Source: Nemertoderma westbladi
Taxonomy: Eukaryota; Xenacoelomorpha; Nemertodermatida; Nemertodermatidae
DNA length: 42,912 nucleotides
Assembly: GCA_032718475.1 (NCBI GenBank)
Contig: JAUCBJ010005510.1
Coordinates: forward strand, 1 to 42,912
Direction of reading: 5' to 3'
Part shown: positions 22,604 through 33,423 of the stretch, in pieces
How positions within the stretch are numbered: position 1 is the first letter of the stretch
How the letters are laid out: each line of letters begins with the position of its first letter
Translations under genes and position numbers: made by a program
Notes under the pieces: generated by a model
Told to the model about the DNA's origin: nothing
Database searches by the model: none
The model's input: the letters and a program-made list of their open reading frames with translations, nothing else

Positions 22604-22660
22604 TTAAAGGTGTAATATTATGGGTTTGTTCAGCACAAACCCATAATATTACACCTTTAA
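22604..22660. repeat. Perfect 26-bp inverted repeat with 5-nt loop
   Basis: Arms 22604-22629 and 22635-22660 are fully complementary, with loop tcagc. The left arm begins ttaaaggtgtaatattatgg. Perfect preservation inside an otherwise decayed element suggests recent formation or continued function as a hairpin. Confidence 0.92.
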
Positions 22661-23161
22661 TTACAGTTGCAACAGCTCATTTCCAATTAATTTACTCAAT
22701 GTTAAATAATTTAGTGTTCTCGAATATTTATTACGTGATTAGAGAACCGCTTAACTTCGTACATAAACTAATATTGAATATTGAATTATGTTTTGTTGTA
22801 CACTGTGCCACACACTGAAGTTACAATAATGTAGCACTAATTAAAGACGCAAACCATTTCACTTCAGCTCTTTCAACCATTGTAATAATATTTAAGAAAT
22901 TCCAATTCAAAGTAACAATTTAAGAATAAAATTTCTAATCTATATTTAATGATCAATAATTAAGTTAATCGATTCGAAGTCGAAATTTTCTTACCTGAGT
23001 CGAATCGAAATCGAATCGAAATTGTGCCTGAGTCGAATCGAAATCGAATCGAAAAATATATGGGAAATCGAAGACGAAAAATTGCTTTCGATTCGATTCG
23101 ATGCCAGTCCCTGTTTTTTACAATAAACACTCGATTCAGGCCTCCGTGTTACCCCTTAAGT

Positions 23162-23240
23162 GTCGCAATGTCCGAGTGGATACAGCGCCTGAACTGCTTA
23201 CACAATAGTGTTTGGTGGCGCAGGTTCGAATCCGACTAAA
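23162..23240 (+). pseudogene. tRNA-like sequence (Ser/Leu-type), broken 3' half
   Basis: It contains an A-box-like gtccgagtggatacagcgc and a canonical B box ggttcgaatcc at 23223-23233, with the long variable-arm spacing of a class II tRNA. The 5' strand gtcgcaa has no proper partner: after the B box comes ccgactaaa, as if the T-stem/acceptor segment were deleted. I cannot fold a normal anticodon arm. The best explanation is a tRNA-derived SINE head or tRNA pseudogene; the 90 bp downstream could be the SINE body. Confidence 0.55.
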
Positions 23241-23329
23241 GGATGTAGAAATTTCGCACTGAGGCAAGCCAACCCTATTGAATATTGATACGTAGCGGCT
23301 AAATGTTGAGGGCACCCCTGCTGGTTTTG

Positions 23330-23448
23330 CCCCCCCCCCCCCCCCCCCCCCCGTTGCCCCTGTGGTTTCTGTGCTGTTAGTAATGTGATAAAGTCCTCCA
23401 GTAATGCTTTGCGCTGCAGTTTGATGAGTAACGGGGGGGGGGGGGGGG
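23330..23448. repeat. Homopolymer pair: C23 and G16
   Basis: 23 consecutive C residues at 23330-23352 and 16 consecutive G residues at 23433-23448, about 80 bp apart. They could pair with each other or form G-quadruplex/i-motif structures. Lengths of such runs are unreliable in assemblies. Confidence 0.9.
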
Positions 23449-23804
23449 CAGGTGCCAGCAACAATTCCAGTCTATTTGTCCCATGTAAACCTGGAAGATT
23501 CAATAGTTTCGTCCATTGAGCTAAAGCCCTAATGATGCTGAAACCACATTTGGTGGTACCGTTGGAGGTTGGAGTCACATATGGTGATGGTGATACCGTT
23601 GAAGGGAAGGCACGGATTCAGATTGGGATTCACGTGACGCAGATTGTGGCGCAGCAAAAGATAGTAGTCAGCCTATTTTCAAGGTGAGGTTGTATACCTA
23701 TAGTGGATAGCCAAATAATGAACAGATACATTAATCATTATTTTTCATTAATTATTATTAATTATTGTATACAATTATGTAGTAAAGCTACCACTAATAC
23801 TAAC

Positions 23805-23970
23805 CTAGTTATTGTTTTGGTACCATTTAATGCTATCTCGTACCACGAACCAGGCCCCTGTCCTTTTGTAGCCCAATCCTTTCCATTATCATTGAGAGCA
23901 TTAGAACATACATACCCAGAACTGTGTTCTGATGACGCTGAACAACTACCACCAGCAGACACTTCTACAT
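23805..23970 (-). CDS. Discoidin (F5/8 type C) domain, exon 1 of set B
   Basis: The exon is 166 nt, with acceptor gttcttacag and donor ACTAG|GTTAGT. Entry phase 1 and exit phase 2 are identical to exon 1A. It reads VEVSAGGSC, SSEHSSGYVCSNALNDNG, KDWATKGQGPGSWYEIALNG and TKTITR. Cys and Trp positions match exon 1A, apart from one of the two adjacent Cys near the start (GGSC here, GGCC there). Phase 1 entry means a further upstream exon outside the recognised features. Joining to 12330 restores the frame exactly, but the implied intron is 11.5 kb, so the partner is inferred rather than shown. Discoidin domains are generally secreted or cell-surface binding modules. Confidence 0.75.
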
Positions 23971-24202
23971 CTGTAAGAACAAGAATTACTTATATTAAAT
24001 ATTGCCAGTTAAGGCGCGCTCATCTTGCCTCAACCTTGGCTGTGAGTGAGTAGTGTTGAGGAAGGCAATGATGATGTCTGCCATTCAATCCGTCCCAGAC
24101 AAAAGGTGCTGTACAGTAACATCACGTTGAGGTGGCCTACGGCCAAACGTCAACATGACAATGTGGGTGGTGTCTTTTAATATTGCGATAGTTAATGTTG
24201 AG

Positions 24203-24306
24203 GCCTCTCATACGTTCAATGATTCTTAGACTCTGTCTAAGAGACTAAAATCATGCCTCTCATACGTTCAATGATTTTTAGACTCTGTCTAAGAGACTAA
24301 AATCAA
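24203..24306. repeat. 52-bp tandem duplication
   Basis: The unit gcctctcatacgttcaatga starts at 24203 and 24255 and continues identically apart from one base. Each unit contains the small hairpin cttagac-tct-gtctaag (the second with tttagac). Confidence 0.9.
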
Positions 24307-24527
24307 AGGACTACAATCCAAAGTATGAGGATCCCTTGCTTTGACTCTCTAGTAGCCGGGTTTGATGGGACGAAGGACTGGAGCTTGGCCTGCGTGTTGG
24401 CAGAGTCAAATTTCAACAAAATTAAATTATTAAATTGAATTATTCTTGTTTTTAACAATTTATGGTAGATCTAATAATAAATAAATATTAATTAACAATA
24501 TATATATACACTATATATATATATAAC

Positions 24528-27500
24528 TCCAACTGGGGGCCATAGGGCCACTCCTTAATAATTAAGATATAAACTAGTACATTAACTATCGAATAATAAT
24601 AGAACAAGAGAAGCATGTTATTAATAATATCTATTAATTGTTAGAAAAATCCGATGCAAAAAATTACACGGCTCCAATATAATGACCATTATATATATCT
24701 TGTTGGATATTCGTTTGCAATACATTTCTATAGGAAAAGTACATAACACAAAACGACCACAGGGCCACCTAATTTTTCTGGTAATTTTTGTGTAATTTAC
24801 ACATCAAAAACACATTCTAGAACTCAGATCTTTTCAGAAAATGCTTTGTTAGACTTTTCTACACCGTTTTTATTCATTTCTAAACTTATGTATATTTTAA
24901 TATATAATTTTATATATCTTTGATTCCATGACTAACTTGTAGGTATTTGAACCAAGATGGTGGCTTATCTGAGACAAAGTTGTAAAAAAATTAGTAAGTG
25001 TGATTTAAAAACTTTGTAATTCAATTTTGGTATCGAAATTTTTATTGGAGCTATTTGATATCATTAATGCAGATGATCCTCTTTGTGCTTGCAGTCAAAT
25101 ACCGTATTATTAAGTTTTTATTACATAAAACCATGACATAAAAAATAGTGGCCCTATGGTTTTGACGGATCTTTATTATAACAGATATATTACCTTTAGA
25201 GTTAAAGTCTATTGATTTTTTATACACCAGAGGGACTAGAACAAATTAATCAATTATTATTGAATTGTATAATTGACGTGCTGTATTTTTTTAATTAAAA
25301 TTCTACATTTATGCTACTTTCTAATAGTTATAGTCATAGTAATATGCTACTTTTTTTATTTCGCTCACTGAATAGAATGTGTTCGGAATAGAACGCTCAC
25401 TGAGTATAACGCTCACTGAATAGAACACTCACTGAATATAATGCTCACTGAATAGAACGATAACTGAATAGAACGTTCATTGCGTGGAACGCTCACTCAA
25501 TAGAACACTCACTGAATAGAACCCTCACTGAATATAACGCTCACTGAATAGAACACTCACTGAATAGAACGCTCACTGATTATAATGCTCACTTAATATA
25601 ATGCTCACTGAATAGAACGCTCACTATATAGAACGCTCACTGAATAGAACGCCTACTGATTAGAACGCTCACTGTATATAACACTCACTATATAGAACGC
25701 TCACTGAATATAATGCTCACTGAATAGAACGCTTACTGAATATAACGCTCACTGTATATAACACTCACAGAATTAAACATTCATTGAATAGAATGCTCAC
25801 TGAATAAAACACACACTAAATAGAACACTCACAGAAATGAACATCCACTGAATAGTACACCACTAAATAGAACACTCTCTGAATAGAACGATAATTGAAT
25901 AGAACACTCACTGAATAGAACACTCACTCAATAGAACGCTCACTGAATATAACATTCACTGAATATAACGCTCACTGAATAGAACACTCACTATATAGAA
26001 CGCTCACTGAATATAACGCTCACTGAATAGAAGCTTACTGAATAGAACGCTCAATGAATATAACACTCACAGAATTGAACATTCATTGAATAGTATGCTC
26101 ACTGAATATAACATTCACTGAATATAACGCTCACTGAATAGAACACTCACTATATAGAACGCTCACTGAATAGAACGCTTACTGATTAGAACGTTCACTG
26201 TACATAACACTCACTATATAGAACGCTCACTGAATATAACGCTCACTGAATAGAACGCTCACTGTATATAACACTCACAGAATTAAACATTCATTGAATA
26301 GAATGCTCACTGAATAAAACACACACTAAATAGAACACTCACAGAAATGAACACCCACTGAATAGTACACCACTAAATAAAACACTCTCTGAATAGAACG
26401 ATAATTGAATAGAACACTCACTGAATAGAACACTCACTGAATAGAACACTCACTGAATATAACACTCACTGAATAGAACGCTCACTGATTAGAACACTCG
26501 TAAAATAGAACGATCACTGATTATAATGCCACTAAATATAATGCTCACTGAACAGAACACTCACTGAATAAAACACTCATTGACGTGAACTCTCACTGAA
26601 TATAACGTTCACTGAATAGAACACTCGCTGAATATAACTTTCACTGAATAGAACGCTTACTGAATATAACACTCGCTGAATAGAACGATCACCGAATAGA
26701 ACATTCACTGAATAGAACACTCACTGAATAAACCACTCACTGACTAGAACACTCACGGAATAGAATGTTCAATGAATATAACACTCACTGAATAGAACAT
26801 TCACTGAATATATCACTCACTAAATAGAAAACTCACTGAATAGAACGCTCACTGAATAGAACGCTCACTGAATAGAACACTCACTGAATAGAACGTTCAC
26901 TTAATAGAAAGCTCACTGAATAGAGCGCTCACTGAATATAATGCTCACTGAATAGAACACTCAATCAATAGAAAGCTCACTGAATATAACTCTCACTGAA
27001 TAGAACGCATACTAAATAGAACACTCACTGAATATAACGTTCACGGAATAGAACGCTTACTGAATATAACACTCGCTGAATAGAACGTTCACTGATTAGA
27101 ACGCTCACTGAAATTGAATACTCACTGAATAGAACGTTCACCGAATAGAACGTTCACTTAATTGAACACTCACTGAATAGGAAGTTCACTGAATAGAACG
27201 CTTACTGAATAGAACACTCCCTGAATAGAACGTTCACTGAATAGAACGCTCGCTGAATTGAACGTGCACTGAATAGAACGCATACTGAATAGAACACTCA
27301 CTGAATAGAACGTTCACTGTATAGAACGCTCACTGAATTGAACGTTCACAGAATATAACACTCACTGAATAGAACGCTCACTGAATAGAATACTCACTGA
27401 ATAGAACGATCGCTGATAGAACGCTCACTTAATAGAAGGCTTACTGAATTTTTGAAGATAAACAGCTTTAAATAGAAATAAAACTAGTTTATTATGAAAT

Positions 27501-27738
27501 AACCTAACAGCGCAGGGGTTAATAACAACTACTCATAGGACCTAAACATGCAACACGTAATGTCAAAAAGGACCTTATAACGCCTTACAACTACTTCATA
27601 CCATAGGGCCACTGTGGCCCCATGGCACGATTAAACCATAGGGCCACCTTTCCGACCATAGGGCCACTGTTGGATATTGAATAGAACCATAAGGCCACCT
27701 ACTTACATCCATAAGTGGCCCTAAGGTTGTGTGTTGGA
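24528..27738. mobile_element. Candidate TIR element with satellite core, inserted in (TA)n
   Basis: The 25-bp ends 24528-24552 and 27714-27738 are inverted copies matching at 18 of 25 positions (both begin tccaac and end tagggccact when read inward). Each abuts a (ta)n run on its outer side (24500-24525 and 27739-27763). The box ccatagggccac or its complement recurs inside near both ends: about 24757, 25149, 27602, 27636, 27654, and degenerate at 27687. The middle is a 2.1 kb satellite array. No transposase frame is present, so it would be non-autonomous. The superfamily is unknown; the (TA)n flanks fit a TA-targeting element but hide any exact target duplication. Confidence 0.5.
25363..27449. 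repeat. 16-bp satellite array (gctcactgaatagaac)n
   Basis: About 2.09 kb of head-to-tail, mostly 16-bp units with variants in two positions (gctc, actc, gttc; tagaac, tataac, taaaac). By length this is on the order of 125-130 units. A higher-order pattern is visible: the segment from about 25755 to 25920 (cagaattaaacattcattg onward) recurs almost unchanged at about 26275-26435, and partly near 26070. It is not coding. Confidence 0.95.
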
Positions 27739-28865
27739 TATATATATATATATATATATATAATAATATTTTAAGAATTCAAAAAGTGACAACTTATATG
27801 ATCAATCACTAAAAATTTATTTTTTTATTATTAGCTTTCGATAGCTCCCTCTATCTTTTTCAAATAAACGATATTCTAGAATTATTGCACTACAATAAAC
27901 TTACCTGCAGAAACACTCCAGAATATTATAGTGCAAAAAAACAGCAAATATAAGTATGCCATAACTGGAAGGTTGATTCTATCCTCCTCCCAGAATTAAT
28001 AATTATTGTATGATTTGTTTGAAACTCGTCGTCTCTAAGAAGTAAAAAGTAAACATTCTACAGAATAATAATAGTAACAAACCGCACCTGGATGTGTGAG
28101 CGGATTCAATTCCGCCGCATTACCCTCACAAAGTTGGGAAGTGGCACCTTTTCAGCAATGTTGGAGATACGAGATTGGCAACAACCAATCTCGTATCACA
28201 ACCAACACCGGGGACAACACAAACCCCAAAGCCACACAAAGGGAAGGTTAGATGTCAATCCACCTCGAAAGGGGAAACAACCAGCAGGGGCCAGCAGGTG
28301 GGGGAACACTCCCAGAGAGAGTGAGAGGCGTGAAGTAGGTTATCAGCCAATAGGGGCGGGGGAGAGCATCCACTGGATGAAAGGCCACAGCAGCGTAGGA
28401 GTGATTACATATATTGTCAATGCATATTACCATACCGGTTCAGTTACTCAGTCATCAGCTTTAGTGCAGACCGGTGATGTTTTACACCGTCAGCGTCACC
28501 AACACACGCACTCCTACCGGTATCCATTATATATTGTCAAATGCTGCTTATCTGCAATCTTTACTGTGCTATTACTAATATTGTTATCTGAAAACCAAGA
28601 GACAACATTAACTGCTAATATTTTCGCTACAACGGCCTCGGCCTAAATATCAGCATCCCTAAGGTAAATACGGTGACGCGTAGTCAACAAATCCGGTCGG
28701 GATCCCTTGATCCCGTCACAGGATGGATGGTCATTAATCCCGAAATATCGTCTAACAATTAATTATAAATATTTCATTTAAACATGACTTTGGGTGAACG
28801 ATACTGTACATAGAATGAAGGTGAGAAGGTGTTTAGTGTTATATAATTTGTCCAAAAGTATTTTA
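27739..28865. other. Non-coding; 13-bp hairpin at 28166-28197
   Basis: A (ta)n run at 27739-27763 is followed by AT-rich sequence. A perfect inverted repeat gatacgagattgg (28166-28178) / ccaatctcgtatc (28185-28197) has a 6-nt loop. A 184-codon plus-strand frame over 28092-28646 has no recognisable domain and atypical composition, and I do not call it a gene. Confidence 0.5.
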
Positions 28866-28926
28866 TTAAACACCAGTTCGAATAGAAATCAGTCTCTGAC
28901 CTAATGGAAGAATGTAAATTGATACC
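28866..28926 (+). pseudogene. LINE family B endonuclease fragment
   Basis: The sequence aacaccagttcgaatagaaa and the following gacctaatggaagaatgtaa match 14747-14808 in LINE B (region between the GDLNAQ motif and the endonuclease C-terminus). A small deletion and substitutions are present. It shows a second family B insertion once existed here. An A-rich aaaaaagg stretch of about 140 bp follows immediately. Confidence 0.8.
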
Positions 28927-29070
28927 AAAAAAAGGAAAAAAGCCAAAAAAAAATATATTAAAAAAAAGAAAAAAGGAATTTATATTTTCAAAAAAAAGGA
29001 ATAAAGTATAGCATATGGTTCAAAAAAAGTGAAAAACTGAATTAATATTATCATTAAAAAAAGGATAGTA
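28927..29070. repeat. A-rich low-complexity stretch
   Basis: Repeated runs of A interspersed with gg (aaaaaaagg, aaaaaaggaataaag) follow the family B fragment. It could be a decayed poly-A-like tract or simple purine-rich expansion. Confidence 0.7.
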
Positions 29071-31001
29071 AACATTATATTTCATTAACCTTATATAGGC
29101 CTACTAAGAAACGTTACTGGATCAAAGAAAGTTAAAAAGTAGAAACACAGAAATAGAACAACGGTAATGGCAATATAATTATTATAAATCAACATATCAA
29201 TAAAATAAGAAAAACAATTACGAATGTTTCACCTTTTTTGCCTAGTTATCAGAGATAATTGAGCTCGGCCGATTGATGGTCATTGATAGGGGTTTATCAA
29301 ACGCTTGTAAATATAACTTTAGTTTGAAAGTGATATAAAAAGTTTGGTACGAATTTCCGGTCGTGACTACATTTATATAAATTACAAAAATAATCAAAAT
29401 TCAACCATCTCCAGGGGAAAACGGATGCAAATAACAGCTGATTACGAGCAAAAATGACTAAAATCACCAAAATAAATATCCTCAGAAAAAACACATAATT
29501 ATTAATCTAAATATTAAGGTGTTTTTTTAGAACAAAAAATAGAGTAATCAAAGATGGCCGCAATCCGAATCAGCCATGGTTTACCTATACGATGATGTTA
29601 TTTTGTGTATTCAATACCATTGGAATGGAATCTAGAAATCTGCCTGCCTGTGGGTGATTGGCCAATCTCCCAAGCTTCGCAAACTTTTACACTGTGATTA
29701 CACCGCAAAAGTTACGAAATAATGTTTTAATGGATGGAAAATGATAATACTCACATTTTGGTTATCCGGAGAAGACTAACTACTTGCAGAAGAAGTAAAG
29801 GTAAATTTTAGATGATAATTTGGTAGTTAAATCGTAATGGTTGGGTTGTGAAAATACGCTTTATTTATAGTGTTAACTGTAACAGTCCTTAAAAATGTCA
29901 ACAAACCACCATCGAGTAGCGCAGGGAGGCGTGTAGCAGTTTAAGTATTTCCTGAAACGCTATTGGTTGATAGTACTTACATAGGTAGGCCTATAGCCTG
30001 TCGGTTCGGTAACGCATAAACGCAGCTCCGCCCAGTTTGCGATCAGCTATGCAAATTCAAAACAAACTCATTCGCATTATCAAGACTAATTTTTTCTTGT
30101 AGCAAACGTTTCATTCGTCATGAAGATATTCGGAGCTAAATGGGCCGCTTAATGGAAAAACTAAACCTGCGCGATATTAAGCAGCAAAATAGGTCCATTT
30201 CATAGATAGTTAATGTGAGCAACTTAATGTACACATGACACATGTGGCCCCATATGAGATGGCCTGATGTGTTTTTTTACATCTAGCATAAAAGTGGTCA
30301 TTTTTAAAGATTTCAAAATCGACGAAGCGAAATGGGCCGGAGTGACTCATTTAGCCCCTGATATGTAAATGTATAAATTTAAGGGTAAGACAAGAAGTAA
30401 ACGGTTGATGAAAAGGGATAATTTTTTTTTAACGTATATTAATCCAAATAAATGGAGCAATTGGGCAACAAGCTCTGAAGCTTATAAAAGCCCTCTTGCC
30501 GATTGATTACATATTTACGTTTATTGCACCACAGACACAGATAAATGATAAATGAAACAAAAACACACTTTGTTATACACTATACGTGATACACATCACA
30601 CACACCAAACGCACCACACGCACAAAAGCACCACACTCACAAACGCACCTAAACCAAAAAAATGAGATTAAGGCATCAAAAGTAAACCAGCACTGACCGT
30701 TGCTAGTACCATTAATCAGATCGAAATTTATTGTTAAATTCAGAAGTTATGAACGAGAAGTGTGTAAAAAAGTAAAAATTAAAATTAAAAGATATGTGTT
30801 GCAATCCGCAAGATATAAAAGTTTAAAGGGGCAAATATTTGGAAGAATAAGTAAACCACTAAAAAAATTAAAAAAGACTAAATTATAAAATTGTTTTGCA
30901 CTTTATTATACATATGTTGTTCTGTTCCACTATGTTATTACTGTAATTTAAAACCTGAAAGAGAAAACCATTGGTATATTGAGACGGACGTACAGACTAC
31001 C
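29071..31001. other. No gene recognised
   Basis: AT-rich sequence with a CA-rich stretch at about 30585-30655. Around 29950-30060 an ATTGG box, a ctccgccc GC-box-like motif and an octamer-like atgcaaat occur within 110 bp, which might be a promoter, but no coding exon follows convincingly on either strand. Confidence 0.4.
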
Positions 31002-32125
31002 CTAATAGCCGAGACTGTTAAATCGACCTGTATTGAATTCGAATATTGTAATTACATCGATAAGGGCGACCGCCTTGTCGCGCAGCGCTGTCGTGGAGAC
31101 TGGGTGACTGTCAGGTCCGTGTGGTGGGCCGAATAAGATAGTGGTAAGTGTTGGTCTTAGTCCTAAAGCCGATATAGCTGCGTGCAATATAATATGGTGA
31201 GAATGAAATAGTGGGCATTCCATAAAGTAGTGGAAAGCGTCCTCCCGTTGATGGCCACAGGAACATGATTTGACAATTTGGACATGATTGGAGTAAAGGT
31301 CAGAGTTCAGAGAGGAGCAATTACATCTCAGTCTGGCAAGTAAGCTGTTTATAGTTGGAGACCCAAGGGAGTAATAGAGAGGGATTGAATGCAGAGAACA
31401 AATTATAGGCAATACACTTTGCTTAAAAGTTGTGATAGAGTCTGCGGACCGCTTATCTGTAGGAAGACTGTTCCAGAGACGAACGGCGGAGGGCAAGAAT
31501 AAGTCTCTGTAAAAGTTTCTCCGAGCCATTGGACGAACGTTACTAGATTTACGGGTGTCATAGACGCTGGCAGACCTTACAACAGGGGGAAGCATGTCTA
31601 GTAAGTGCTGTGGGGCGTGGCCAGACATAATTTTATGGAAAATACACAATTTCTGATAGTCCCGTCTTTGTTGAAGTGGACATAGACCAGACTCCTTGTA
31701 CAACTTGTTTGCGGGCAAGATATTGTTAATCGACACACGATTCGAATTGCTTCCGTATTTTGGAGCTCCAACTCAGTTTTGAGTTCCTGAGAACAGTTTT
31801 CCCAAACGGCACCGGCGTATTCCAGGTTTGAATGAACAAAAGATTTGTAAATGTTCATCAATGCGTCTCTACCAACTTTGTACTTAACAATTCTTAACAT
31901 GTTTAACTTCTTGTTGACAGAGTCGAGCATTTTTGCAACCTGTGAATGCCATTTTAAGGAGGATGAGAAGTTGAGACCGAGATGCTTATGCTCTGAGACT
32001 TCTGGGATAGGAATACCATTGAGAAATAAGGGGAGGTGATTTATGTCAATGGTACGCTGGGTTAAATCAGTGCCTTGATTCCAAAATACTCTTAAATATT
32101 CTGAGTAATCCACAATACATATCAA
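31002..32125 (-). pseudogene. LINE family D (jockey/CR1-like), 3' half with one frameshift
   Basis: Minus-strand frame one (32125 to about 31740) reads SEYLRVFWNQ, EHKHLGLNFSSSLKWHSQV, then KSFVHSNLEYAGAVWENCSQ and ELQNTEAIRIV. This is the region after RT motif 6 in jockey/CR1/I-type elements. A frameshift near 31740 moves to the second frame (31736-31002): GLCPLQQRRDYQKLCIFHKI, HAPQHLLDMLPP, LFLPSAVRLWNSLPTDKRS, a Cys/His cluster CSCGHQREDAFHYFMEC, and a stop. The catalytic RT core and endonuclease are absent, so it is 5'-truncated near 32110, as is usual for target-primed insertions. It differs in family from A, B and C. The frame is otherwise intact over 1.1 kb. Confidence 0.85.
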
Positions 32126-33159
32126 GACTTATGCTTATACTAGAAAGCCAGCAAGCTGGCTGGAAGGACCCCGGGGAAAAATCCTATTTACAAGACTATT
32201 ACAAATAAACCTTGTCGGTCAGCAGTAAGTAAACTAAACAATTGTAAACAACTATAAGGCGTGGGGCTAGCTGACTTTGTGGCTCGTCCCACATAATAAA
32301 AAATGAAAAATTGCTATGACAACACACCCGGTTCTTTTAAATTTGCGTGATTTTTTGAGTTTTATGCTCGCACCACTATTTGTAAGAAATGTTAAAACTT
32401 ATCTTACAGTATGCCAATGTAGTAAGGGTATTAAAATATAATTGAATTAATTTACACAATTAATGCTTCAGCTAAAAAATGATGTTAATCCTATGTAATA
32501 AAAAAAAATAAGAATATTATTTTTAAGAACTTTCTACATATATCCTATTATACAAAATAATCAGCCCAATGATTCGTGGAATAATAATAATATAATCCTA
32601 CTGCAGTGGTATAATTTATTTTGTTTATTCACAACTCAACTATTTTCTGTCTATCCCTGAGAGCTGATAAAGGATGTGTAGACTCAGCCAGCAGCCAGCA
32701 GCAGAAGGGGTTCAGTCAAGAAATTCTGCCTTGATGGAATTCTATCTCAGGCAGCCCTGAACTCAACAATTCCTACACAGGATCTATATAGCTGCTGCAG
32801 CTCAGGGAGGAGGTGTTACTTTACCATTGCTTTTAATTTCGCGACAAAATAATTTAAAAAAAACGAAATATATCAAATACCACACATTTAATTGATCTGA
32901 TAATTTGTAGCGCGATTATGAACCACCAAAGCAATTTACTTGTAAAATTTCAACAAAATCGCCAGGCAGGAAGTGCCTGAACCTAGATAATTATCAGTCA
33001 GTCAGTCAGTCAGTGTTATATATCCTGAGATTTTTACAGTAAGTATCCCGCAGATTTTTACAGTAATTATCCCGCCTGTCGAGCGGACTCCTAATAAACA
33101 AGAGTTGTCTCCTCGAATGGCTTACCTGTACTACCAATCTTACAACAAAAAACATTCAC
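32126..33159. other. No gene; (cagt)n microsatellite at about 32996-33013
   Basis: AT-rich, with a tcagtcagtcagtcagtcagtg run and a local duplication of an agatttttacagtaa..tatcccgc block at about 33028-33073. Nothing coding was recognised. Confidence 0.5.
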
Positions 33160-33233
33160 CGGAATGAGAGGATTGAACTCCGCACCTAGAGATTTTACAA
33201 CCCCACGCTCTACCAACTGATCCACTCCGCGCC
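33160..33233 (-). pseudogene. tRNA-Thr(TGT)-like sequence
   Basis: On the minus strand, ggatcagttggtagagcg fits an A box/D arm, ggttgtaaaatc fits a tRNA-Thr TGT anticodon loop, and ggagttcaatcctct fits a T arm/B box. Spacing is that of a class I tRNA. The acceptor and T stems are imperfectly paired, so it is a tRNA pseudogene or the head of a tRNA-derived SINE rather than a working gene. Confidence 0.6.
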
Positions 33234-33288
33234 GTATGAAGCCTTAAAACAAAAACCCAAGGGGAAACTAACACCAACAACGGTTCTA

Positions 33289-33423
33289 GGACAGTAGCCC
33301 CCCGGGAGAGTAGCGCCCGGACAATAGTTCCACGGGACAGTAGCCCCCCGGACAGTAGACCCCCCAGACGTAGCCAACCGGACAGTAGCCCCCGGACAAT
33401 AGCCCCCTGGACAGTAGCCCCCC
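33289..33423 (-). repeat. G-rich minisatellite, inverted arm
   Basis: About nine units of ggacagtagcccccc on the plus strand, i.e. the reverse complement of the unit in the main array starting at 33842. Together they make a large inverted arrangement around a 418-bp AT-rich spacer. The spacer contains (aat)n and tttataaagcgcctttctaa at about 33511, a sequence reminiscent of some LINE/SINE 3' ends. Confidence 0.9.

Larger units (their letters stand above)
20262..23113. mobile_element. Candidate non-autonomous hAT-like element (about 2.85 kb)
   Basis: The left end ggactgggatcgaatc (20265-20280) and the reverse complement of 23095-23110 match at 15 of 16 bases. Both are followed inward by clustered TCGAA/TTCGA repeats (20280-20375 and 22970-23100). 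Flanking 8-mers gtttttac (20254-20261) and ttttttac (23114-23121) match at 7 of 8, the target-duplication length of hAT elements. No transposase frame is present. The interior holds nested inverted repeats, a 49-bp minisatellite and several gtgtgag-containing segments. The superfamily call rests on the 8-bp duplication and a CAGGG-like right end (reverse complement of 23104-23113), so it is tentative. Confidence 0.58.

Noticed and set aside
23198-23578. 126-codon minus-strand ORF with poly-Gly and poly-Pro
   Set aside because: The Gly and Pro runs come from the C23 and G16 homopolymers, and it overlaps the tRNA-like sequence.
25363-27449. CRISPR-like array
   Set aside because: The units are contiguous 16-bp repeats without spacers, in a eukaryotic context.
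28092-28646. 184-codon plus-strand ORF
   Set aside because: It has no recognisable domain and low-complexity composition, and it includes a 13-bp hairpin. Nothing nearby supports splicing or expression.
29950-30060. Promoter with CCAAT, GC-box and octamer motifs
   Set aside because: Such short motifs are expected by chance and no coding exon follows. I mention it only in the region note.
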